Shown piece after piece: positions 10,019 to 17,452 of a stretch of 64,000 nucleotides of DNA (the first letter of the stretch is position 1; each line of letters starts with the position of its first letter). Where the stretch lies: NCBI GenBank assembly GCA_963205275.1, contig CAUJIH010000045.1, forward strand, positions 34,534 through 98,533, written 5' to 3'. The notes beneath the pieces are model-generated. The model saw only the letters and a program-made list of their open reading frames with translations. It had not been told where the DNA came from and searched no databases. The position numbers and the translations under genes are program-made. Origin of the DNA: Verrucomicrobiota bacterium (GTDB taxonomy: Bacteria; Verrucomicrobiota; Verrucomicrobiia; Verrucomicrobiales; DEV007).

Positions 10019-10927
10019 TCAATGCCAAGGAGATTCGACGATTCGAATTTGCGAACTCACTGCCTCTCCGCCTTCAGGAGTGCCCGTTAACTGATAAGTG
10101 CCTGGCTTGATTTCCGCAGTACTGAAAGGAAGAGCGAGGCGATTCTTCCCGCGACCACTCACGAAATCTCCCGTCAGCACTGACTTCCCATTCTGTATGA
10201 GAGCCAGAGTCACCTTCTTCTGCTCACCAGATGGAATCCCCGAGAAAACAAAGTCTGCTGCGATCACCCGTGCATTGGTGAACGTCACGAGATTCTCCGC
10301 ACTGAATTCTAGGAGGATGGGCTTCGCATAGCGCAGAAGAGCGACCTCATCGATGTGAAAGTCGATCTGATCACCGTCCTTGTAGTTGCTCTCAGCGATA
10401 TTGAACTGAAGCCCACGAACATCATTCGGATGAGCGAGTTTCGAGATCGGAATCTGCACTTCCAGCCACTGATTTTTCTTCAGATCGGACAGGGTGAGAC
10501 TGAGAGTATCGGATTTACTATCCCCCTGCTGGATCGAGAGGCCGACGGGGATTCGCGGCAATTCGGACCGAGTCGTGTTCGCATAAATCCAGAAGTGCAG
10601 ATAATCCCAGTCTGTCCAATCCGTGATTCCCCCCTTCAGCGAAAGACCCATCCGAGGCCAGCCGATCGGGTATTTCGCCTCTCCTGCGTGGTAGTCCACG
10701 GGGACGTGCCAATGGACAATCGAAGCACCCGTTTTTGATGGACCATCCGCCGATGCGACCGACGATTCACTCGGATACCACTGACTCGCTTTGCTGCCGT
10801 CAGAGAGAATCTGCTTTTCAGTCGGCGGAGCAGGCGAATCGGCGGCACAAATCGCTGTCGAGAGCACACAAGTTGCGGTAAAAAGTGCGGCAGGTCGAGT
10901 GATAGAGAAAGAGCGGGGCAGTTTCAT
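10019..10927 (-). CDS. Secreted carbohydrate-binding-like protein, partner of the DUF4091 gene
   Basis: 302 residues, signal peptide about 1-28 (CVLSTAICAAD). Residues 30-200 have the alternating pattern of a CIA30/CBM-like beta-sandwich: DWTDWDYLHFWIYA, KKNQWLEVQIPISKL, GDQIDFHIDEVALLRY. Residues 205-300 look like a small Ig-type domain. No catalytic motif is seen. It is the first gene of a probable two-gene operon with the DUF4091 gene, so it may deliver or anchor that enzyme on its polysaccharide; this is inference from context. The start has no Shine-Dalgarno but a pyrimidine-rich stretch (CTCCCTTTTTC) before the ATG. Confidence 0.7.
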   Translation of the reverse strand: MKLPRSFSITRPAALFTATCVLSTAICAADSPAPPTEKQILSDGSKASQWYPSESSVASADGPSKTGASIVHWHVPVDYHAGEAKYPIGWPRMGLSLKGGITDWTDWDYLHFWIYANTTRSELPRIPVGLSIQQGDSKSDTLSLTLSDLKKNQWLEVQIPISKLAHPNDVRGLQFNIAESNYKDGDQIDFHIDEVALLRYAKPILLEFSAENLVTFTNARVIAADFVFSGIPSGEQKKVTLALIQNGKSVLTGDFVSGRGKNRLALPFSTAEIKPGTYQLTGTPEGGEAVSSQIRIVESPWH

Positions 10928-11087
10928 GAAAAAGGGAGCGAGTGAGCAACTAGTAAATAATACGTCTCTCGATCACGCAACAGTCGCATGATTCAGGAAA
11001 AAGTTCGATTTTAGCGTCCTCCCTCCTACGTTCCAGTTCTCACGGCATCTCTCTGCAAGTGTCTAATGTTCCATGGTCATCAGTGAA

Positions 11088-11115
11088 GATGCGGTGGGCC
11101 AACACCGATTTCCGA
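11088..11115. repeat. Partial copy of the palindromic dispersed repeat
   Basis: A stretch with GCGGTGGGCCAACACCG here matches the right arm of the full copy downstream (GCGGTGGCCTGACACCG at 11253-11269) apart from a few bases. It is a decayed or arm-only copy in the same 410-nt gap. Confidence 0.55.
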
Positions 11116-11163
11116 ATAAACACTACCGCCTACGCATCACCCAAAAACGCACACTTTACGCCT

Positions 11164-11275
11164 ACCGCCTAGGCAACGCAAAAGCGGCGCTTCACGCCGC
11201 ACTCCAAAGCCTGCGGCGCATGTGAAGTGAGCGGCGCGAAGCGCTTTGGAGTGCGGTGGCCTGACACCGCTTTCC
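11164..11275. repeat. Palindromic dispersed repeat, copy 1
   Basis: An imperfect inverted repeat: left arm 11180-11210 and right arm 11242-11274, sharing GCACTCCAAAGC-type cores. The whole unit, from CCGCCTAGGC at its left end through the central CTGCGGCGCATGT to CACCGCTTT, aligns end to end with the reverse complement of 47623-47750. It lies in the 410-nt non-coding gap 10928-11337 and has no coding content. It behaves like a small non-autonomous mobile palindrome; what moves it is unknown. Confidence 0.8.
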
Positions 11276-11337
11276 TCTGACGGCTCGTCTGCTCACAAGG
11301 TCTCCAAACCACCCCTCCCCCCCTGAAACTTCATAAT

Positions 11338-11896
11338 TCATAATTCATCCTTTAAAAACTCTTTCCCTTCTTGCGTGAGTAGTCTCATCAGCTTGGGATG
11401 GATGAAGAGCTTCTCGCGTCCAAAGAGCATCTCCTCCAGCACCCCGATGGCGACCAGTTGCTTACGAGGGCGGCGCACGGGACTCGGCGCACGCGCATCT
11501 CCATGCCTTTGAGCTTACTGCACACGTCCTCCGCTGTGCGGGTGCTGAGCGGATGCTCGGCAAGTGAGCGAAACCCTTCCGGCAGGGCTTGTCCGTAGCG
11601 GAGTGCCTCCTTGGTGGCGGCATCGGCTTGGTCGCCGAAATTTCGGTAATGGAAGAGGCGGTCGGTGCTTGTGACGATGTTCTCGATCTCCAAACTCGCC
11701 CGTGCCTCTAGCAGAGGAAGGGTATTGATCAGCATCCCCTGATTCGGCAACAGCTCCGCTACGCCCTCCAGCTCCGCTAGTGCTGTTCGTGCCGTAATGA
11801 CTGTTTCAAGACGGCCTTCGATTCCAAGTCCACCGCTGGTGGCAGTGGCGGCAGATCGTTGTAAGCTAGTTCCGGGTTCCAAGTGCGATGCGTCAT
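11338..11896 (-). pseudogene. Fic-family gene remnant: frameshifted and lacking the catalytic core
   Basis: Three reading frames are needed to read one Fic protein. The start is ATG at 11896: MTHRTWNPELAYNDLPPLPP and AVDLESKAVLKQ, the usual Fic N-terminus, which soon hits a TAG. A second frame continues with RTALAELEGVAELLPNQG and LLEARASLEIENIV, typical of the Fic_N domain. This frame then jumps directly into a third that reads [20 protein letters not shown] and LMRLLTQEG, the usual C-terminal winged-helix part, ending TGA at 11338-11340. The central HPFxxGNGR AMP-transfer motif is absent. So there are at least one frameshift and one large internal deletion. The intact family attaches AMP to target proteins; this copy cannot. 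Confidence 0.88.
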
Positions 11897-11930
11897 AGGC
11901 AGCCTATCTAACTAGAAATAGGGTATGGCA

Positions 11931-11977
11931 TGTAACATGTCGAGAAAATGTGTTACATATTTTGAAATATTGTAACA
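11931..11977. promoter_or_regulatory. Array of three TGTAACA/TGTTACA half-sites at exact 20-nt spacing
   Basis: TGTAACA at 11931-11937, TGTTACA at 11951-11957 and TGTAACA at 11971-11977: alternating orientation, each start 20 nt from the last (two helical turns). The array sits 35-81 nt upstream of the Fic remnant's ATG in an AT-rich spacer. This is where an operator would lie; the regulator is unknown. Confidence 0.5.
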
Positions 11978-12078
11978 AATAGATTATGAAGGATGAAGCG
12001 CTCGATGCTATTATGTTTGGTGGTGTGCCGAAAATCTGAATTGTACAGCATTTTTCGGAATGGATGAAACAACAACTC

Positions 12079-15000
12079 TCACCGCATCGGATGCTCTTTT
12101 AGAAGATTTTCTGGCTTGAGGAAAGTCTGCACGCCTTTCGTCGCCTCGCGCACGGATTTCACCTGCTCCGGGGTCACGATGCTGGCTTTGTTCCCCCAAG
12201 TGTTCCGCACATAGGTCAGCACAGCGGCCAGTTCCTCGTCCTTGAGGAGCGCTCCGAAGGCGGTCATCGGTGGCACGCCTTTCGTCGGGTCGTACACCGT
12301 TCCATTCACCTCAATCGGCCCCCACAGTCCGTGCAAGGTCAGCTTGATCAGGCGATCTGTATTCCCGGTAATCCACGGACTGCTGACCAGAGGAGGATAA
12401 ATATTGGAAATCCCGCGTCCGTGATCTTGGTGGCAAGTCACGCAGTGGGCGTCGCGATGAAAGACCTCGGCACCCAATCGATAGATCTGCGCCTCGGCCT
12501 TTGAAAAGCCCTCCGGCACCGTGATGATCAATTGCTGCTCTTTCTGCAAAATCGGCGAAGTGATCACATTCTTGGCCGGATCAGCGACATCCCAGTGGTA
12601 GCGCACGGTCTCTGCTGCCTTGACTGCATGAGGCTGGGGCGAGGCCAGGACAGCGTCGAGCAGACTCCGGTCTCGGACGTTGTGCTGCTGATGCACCCAC
12701 AAGGCTTCCAGCAAGAGCCGAGCGTCCTTCTCATCCTTGGGATCGAGTGTTTTCACCCAGGCATCCGTGGCATCAATCACGTCTCGAGTCGGGCGAGCGC
12801 TCAACTCCACCCGCGTCCTGTGGCGCACGCCCAGCGTGGGATGGCGAAAGTTTTCGAGCAGTTCAGGAATTGTGGCCCCTGCGATTTTCACAGGCTTCTG
12901 GAGCGGTCGCCCCTGATGGACGATGCGATACACTCTGCCGTGTTTCTTGTCGCGATTGGGGTCGCGAATGTTGTGCTGCATGTGTCCGATGATGACGTTT
13001 TGCCAATCAGAAACATAGAGAGCGCCGTCCTCTCCAAAAATCGCGTCGGTGGGACGAAAGTTTCGGTCCTCGCTCACGAGCAAATCCCGCACCGGAGTGC
13101 CCCAGACCTCGCCGAAGCCGAATTCTCTCGTGGCGTCCTTGTAGCCCTCGCGGTGGAGCTTGTATTCCTTGATCCCGAGGAAGCCGATGGTGTTGCAGAT
13201 AAGAAAATCTCCTTGCATCTCGTCGGGGAAATTGGTGCTGGAGACGATCTCATCGGCGGCTACGGGACGCACTTCCTTCGTCAGCAACTCCCGCATTTTG
13301 AAGCGCTTCGTCTCGGGATCAGGCAGCACCTGCCAGGCTCGGCCGCTGGTGCCGTCATTCGCGTAGTGATAGCCCCAATCATCAAAGGAAATTCCGTGCG
13401 GATTCGGCGAATTCTCGGCATGGAGCGCGATGGTATAGCGGCGAGGATCAAAGCGATACATGCCCGAAGTCGAGACCTCCAGCGAGGGTCCCCAGGGGTG
13501 CTCGAAGTTGTGCTGCATGAAAATCCCGCTCTGCCAGTAGATGCCACCATCGGGGCCGTAGATGAGATTGTTCGCGGCGTGATGCGTATCTGCGGAGTCT
13601 GTGCCTTGAAAAATCACATAGCGCTGATCCGCTACGTCGTCGCCGTCGGTGTCTTTGAGAAAGATCAAATTGGGTTGTGAGGTGACGATCACGCCGCCGT
13701 TCCAGAACTCGAATCCGAGCGGGCAGTGAACTCGGGCGAATTCCGTACAGCGGTCAGCTACCCCATCGCCATCCTCATCGGTGAAAATCAGCAAGGCATC
13801 CTCCATGGGAGTGCCCGGCTGCCATTTCGGATAGGATTTCCAAGCAGCCACCCAGAGACGACCTTTCCCATCGACCTGCATCTGCACAGGATTGACCAGT
13901 TCGGGGAATCTCGATTCGTCGGCGAAAAGATTGACCTGAAAGCCCTCGGGCACAGTCAACTTTTTCACAGTCTCTTCCCCACTGAGATAAGTGAGCGAAC
14001 CCTCCTTGTCCGCGCTGGAGCTCTTGCTGCCGCCTCCGACATTCGAGATCACGGGAATCGGCGGAGGAACATTGCTATCGTCCACCACGATGTCATCGCC
14101 CAGCGCCCTCGCCCAGATTTTTGGATCGCGATTCGCCGTCTCGACATCCAGCATACTCAGCTCGTGCTGCAACACCTCACCGTTCGTCTGGTCGTTCACG
14201 AAAGTCAGCGAAGCTCGTGTACCCCAGATATCATTGCCATCCGCCGCACGATAGCGATTGTGCCAATACCAGTTCTTGTCCAGAACAGACTCTCGCACGG
14301 AGGCGAGCACGGAATCCTCGACTTGGGGCAGTTTGCCGCAGAGCGCTTCGGCGATGATATGCCCGACTAGTCGATTTCCCCGCTCGTTCAGGTGGATGCC
14401 ATTGATCGTATATGCCCCTTTTTCTCCCCCCGACTCGACGAATGCCTTGAGCGTGGGATCGAAGAGATCGACGAAGCTTACCCCCTCCTTTTCCGCCACC
14501 TTCTTCATCGCAGCAGTGTAGAGCGCCAAGTTGCGATTGTTTTCCTTGCCATCCGGCAGGTTTGGATCGCCGAGATTCTCATGGGCGATGGGGCTGAACA
14601 ACACGATGCGCGGGATCGTCTTTCCATTCGGACGCGCTTCTCTCAGATCGTGAATCATTTCTACAAGCGACTTTTCAAAAACCGATAATCCCGCCTCTCC
14701 GGCCCAAGCCTCGTTGTAGCCGAAAAAAGAAAAAATCACGTCAGCCTCGGTTAGACGCAGATAATCCGCCATCTCTAGGAAGCCTTTCTGACGTGAGTAA
14801 TGTCCCACGCGGTCGCCAGTGATCGCGAGATTCCGGAATCGAAGATGCGCTTCCGGTTTCGCCACCTGAAGCCAGGTCTCCGTCCAGCCGTCGTGCTGCA
14901 TCCGGTCGGCTAATCCATTCCCGATCACCGCCACGACATCATCGGTGGAAAAAGCGAAGGGTGCAGGATCGCGATAAGCCTTCGGCACTGGCACCGGCAT

Positions 15001-15543
15001 GACAGGAGCGGGCGTGGGATTCCCGAGGAAGGAGAAAAAAGCGATCTTCGGGGAATCTCCGAAGGAAAGCAGAATCGATCCCTCCGGAGCAGGATTATTC
15101 TCTCGGACAAAGACTGGTTTACGCTCTGCATCCAATAATTCGAGCCGGAATCCCTTCAGTCGCTCGACGAATCCCTCTCGGTTCCAGATTTGCACCGATG
15201 CAATGGGCCGGAGCGAACCGATATCTAGCTCCCACCACGGTTCCGCATCCAGTCCTTCCTGCGTATGCGTCTGACCCTTAGCGGAAAAATCCGGTGATTT
15301 GTTTCCGTCGATGGCTCGCTCCGGGACTCCGCCCGATCCGACCGAGGACTGGCTGGCCTTACCTTCGGGAGCGACATTCTTCCCACCGCTCATCACCTCG
15401 ACCTCGGCCAGCGTGAGGACGCGCTTCGGACCACTCAGGGAAATGCGAACATAGCGAGCTTGCGGAAGATCTTCTGCGCGTGCGATGGAGAAAAGCGGTA
15501 GCATCAGGAACGCCGAAAGCGATGCAAAGAGTCTCAGGTTCAT
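12079..15543 (-). CDS. Secreted fusion: F5/8C-like domain, SGNH-hydrolase-like domain, PVC-type PQQ-like dehydrogenase, cytochrome c
   Basis: 1154 residues. Signal peptide 1-23. Residues 25-175 resemble a coagulation factor 5/8 C-type binding domain (ARYVRISLSGP ... AIDGNKSPDF ... WWELDIGS). Residues 195-400 resemble an SGNH hydrolase, but the first block reads VIGNGLADRM rather than GDS, so the usual serine is absent; later blocks are FSFFGYNEAW and NGIHLNERG. Residues about 520-880 are a dehydrogenase-type propeller (VPEGFQVNLFADE, FTDEDGDGVADR). The C-terminus is a cytochrome c with CVTCH at 1034-1038 and a possible Met ligand in VPPMTAF. The likely role is extracytoplasmic sugar binding and oxidation. 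Such fusions are common in PVC genomes; the substrate is unknown. Confidence 0.85.
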   Translation of the reverse strand: MNLRLFASLSAFLMLPLFSIARAEDLPQARYVRISLSGPKRVLTLAEVEVMSGGKNVAPEGKASQSSVGSGGVPERAIDGNKSPDFSAKGQTHTQEGLDAEPWWELDIGSLRPIASVQIWNREGFVERLKGFRLELLDAERKPVFVRENNPAPEGSILLSFGDSPKIAFFSFLGNPTPAPVMPVPVPKAYRDPAPFAFSTDDVVAVIGNGLADRMQHDGWTETWLQVAKPEAHLRFRNLAITGDRVGHYSRQKGFLEMADYLRLTEADVIFSFFGYNEAWAGEAGLSVFEKSLVEMIHDLREARPNGKTIPRIVLFSPIAHENLGDPNLPDGKENNRNLALYTAAMKKVAEKEGVSFVDLFDPTLKAFVESGGEKGAYTINGIHLNERGNRLVGHIIAEALCGKLPQVEDSVLASVRESVLDKNWYWHNRYRAADGNDIWGTRASLTFVNDQTNGEVLQHELSMLDVETANRDPKIWARALGDDIVVDDSNVPPPIPVISNVGGGSKSSSADKEGSLTYLSGEETVKKLTVPEGFQVNLFADESRFPELVNPVQMQVDGKGRLWVAAWKSYPKWQPGTPMEDALLIFTDEDGDGVADRCTEFARVHCPLGFEFWNGGVIVTSQPNLIFLKDTDGDDVADQRYVIFQGTDSADTHHAANNLIYGPDGGIYWQSGIFMQHNFEHPWGPSLEVSTSGMYRFDPRRYTIALHAENSPNPHGISFDDWGYHYANDGTSGRAWQVLPDPETKRFKMRELLTKEVRPVAADEIVSSTNFPDEMQGDFLICNTIGFLGIKEYKLHREGYKDATREFGFGEVWGTPVRDLLVSEDRNFRPTDAIFGEDGALYVSDWQNVIIGHMQHNIRDPNRDKKHGRVYRIVHQGRPLQKPVKIAGATIPELLENFRHPTLGVRHRTRVELSARPTRDVIDATDAWVKTLDPKDEKDARLLLEALWVHQQHNVRDRSLLDAVLASPQPHAVKAAETVRYHWDVADPAKNVITSPILQKEQQLIITVPEGFSKAEAQIYRLGAEVFHRDAHCVTCHQDHGRGISNIYPPLVSSPWITGNTDRLIKLTLHGLWGPIEVNGTVYDPTKGVPPMTAFGALLKDEELAAVLTYVRNTWGNKASIVTPEQVKSVREATKGVQTFLKPENLLKEHPMR

Positions 15544-15644
15544 AAAAAAGAATGTGAAGGGGCAAAATCGAAACAGTGTAGCGTCTCACAGCCCTGCCTC
15601 ACCGCGCAAGTCCATGATGATGCGATCACCTCAGTCCTCGTGGC

Positions 15645-17372
15645 CTACTTCTCCAGCCACTCGCCTGTATTCGCATCGAAGATCGGCGTTTCAGCTCCTT
15701 CAGCCTCCATCGAGATCGTCTCTACCTGAATTCCGAGCAAGCGCTTGTCCTGCGATTCCTTTTGATGCGCCTGCGGAACCCAGCCGCGACAGCGTATCTC
15801 AAGATCGTAATGATCACTCTGCACGGCTGGAAGTGACACCCGGATTTCCCTTTGATTCGGGGAAAATTCGATGATTCGCTGATCATCGAGCCAGAGCCCT
15901 GATTCCGCGTCCAGTGCCACGGCGGGACAGTGTCCGATCAGAGTCAGCGTATAGGATTTGCCCGGCACCGCAGGCAGGCGAAGACGAGAGACCGGATGCG
16001 ACCAGCGACGAGGATGCTCCGGCCCAAACCACCCACGCAAAAAACGTCCATCGCCCTCCTCGCCGATGCGGATGCGATAGTGCTCACGCGCTTTCTCCGT
16101 CCACTCGATGGATTCTGCTTCATTCAGTCCAGCCTGCGTCCGCTTACCCGCTGCATTTTCGAATAAGAATCCTCCCGGAGCCTGATTTGCTGTCAAAATC
16201 GCGGAGAGCACGGCCTTCCCCACTGCGACGTGCAGGTGATCCTCGCCAAAAGTGCAGCCCTGCACGATCGCTCGCCCCGCATCCACCTGGATCGCCGGGC
16301 TCCCCTGCCCCGTATTGTCCCAATTTTGGAAGATGCAGGCGTTCGCAGTGACCTGACTCTGGAATGACCTCATCCAGATACAACGATCGATCGGCCCCCA
16401 GAAAGCACAATTCGTCAGGCTGACTTTCCCTTGATTCTCCGCAGCGATCTCGACACACACCGAATCCTCACTGCCCCAGCGACCGACGAATTCACCGTTG
16501 GTGATCGCGAGTCCCATCGGTTGAGATTGCTCCACCAGCACGGCACGACGGCACGAATCTGCACCGATTCCGGAGAAATTCCCGTTCGCAGCTCCTTTTT
16601 CCGATGCCCCAAAGTGGTATCCGATCCCGTATCCGAAGCAGAAAGTATTGCTGACGTACTCCCAGTCTGTCCGTTCGAAAGAAAAAGCTGTGCCGTTGAT
16701 GTTCACCCACTGACAGAAAGGGTCGTCGTGCTTGTAATGAACTCCAAAAGGCCAGAAGTGAACGTTTTCCACCCGTCCGATATCGTAGCACTCGTCTACA
16801 TGCAATCCTCGCCATGAAGGATAGCCGGTCACGTTCCGCACCAGATGACGGGCACCTCTGACAAGACGGATACCCTCGTAGGGATTGAGAAGCAGAGTGT
16901 CGAGAACGGCGGTATTCTCCTGTCCCGGCGCATTCGCAATACAGGGGGGATACGGCACCGGTGGCACGTCCGTGATCTTCCACTCCGGATAGACAACCGC
17001 GAGACCAGCGACTACGGCATTGTGTCCGGCCAGAGTAATGAAGGCGGAGGCCTCCGGATGATTGCGTCCAGCAAAAGCCTGCAAGATCGTTCCGCCCGCA
17101 GTCGAAGTGACCGCACTTCGAAAGACGCCCTGTAGGGTGACGTTCGCAGGAATCGACAGATTCCCCGTGATCCGATAGGTTCCCGCCGGAACATCGACCA
17201 CACCGCCTCCCGCCTTTCCCGCCTTATCGAGCAGTGATTGAAAAATCCCTGTATCATCCGCCACGCCGTCGCCCTGCGCTCCCGCTTCTCGCACATTCCA
17301 AGGCGAAGCCGTCACCCATCCGCCCGAGAGCAGGAGCACGAAAAAAGCAGAGACAATTTGCACGGATCGCAT
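15645..17372 (-). CDS. Secreted pectate-lyase-superfamily beta-helix protein
   Basis: 575 residues, signal peptide 1-22 (GGWVTAS). The mature N-terminus, WNVREAGAQGDGVADDTG followed by GGGVVDVPAGTYRI, is the classic opening of the Pectate_lyase_3 / GH28-type right-handed beta-helix. Helix rungs run to about residue 400; a C-terminal beta-sandwich (SYTLTLIGHCPAVAL ... HYDLEIRCRGW) follows. Lyase, hydrolase or merely binding function cannot be told apart, as no family-specific catalytic set is clear. Its start lies 80 nt from the divergent PSD1 gene. A pyrimidine-rich stretch rather than a Shine-Dalgarno precedes the ATG. Confidence 0.8.
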   Translation of the reverse strand: MRSVQIVSAFFVLLLSGGWVTASPWNVREAGAQGDGVADDTGIFQSLLDKAGKAGGGVVDVPAGTYRITGNLSIPANVTLQGVFRSAVTSTAGGTILQAFAGRNHPEASAFITLAGHNAVVAGLAVVYPEWKITDVPPVPYPPCIANAPGQENTAVLDTLLLNPYEGIRLVRGARHLVRNVTGYPSWRGLHVDECYDIGRVENVHFWPFGVHYKHDDPFCQWVNINGTAFSFERTDWEYVSNTFCFGYGIGYHFGASEKGAANGNFSGIGADSCRRAVLVEQSQPMGLAITNGEFVGRWGSEDSVCVEIAAENQGKVSLTNCAFWGPIDRCIWMRSFQSQVTANACIFQNWDNTGQGSPAIQVDAGRAIVQGCTFGEDHLHVAVGKAVLSAILTANQAPGGFLFENAAGKRTQAGLNEAESIEWTEKAREHYRIRIGEEGDGRFLRGWFGPEHPRRWSHPVSRLRLPAVPGKSYTLTLIGHCPAVALDAESGLWLDDQRIIEFSPNQREIRVSLPAVQSDHYDLEIRCRGWVPQAHQKESQDKRLLGIQVETISMEAEGAETPIFDANTGEWLEK

Positions 17373-17452
17373 GACGGAAGAAGGAAATCGACTCCATCAT
17401 TCTCCCTCATTACGTCTTTGCATAGGAGAAAGAGACGGTTCAGATTGGCAAG

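Noticed and set aside
12532..13680. 382-residue plus-strand frame
   Set aside because: Lies wholly inside the SGNH/PQQ fusion gene on the opposite strand; composition is that of an antisense shadow (His/Arg-rich, no domain), while the minus-strand protein has clear motifs.
16600..16700. Sugar-lyase catalytic site in the pectate-lyase-like protein
   Set aside because: No family-specific catalytic residues can be assigned by eye, so only the fold is called.
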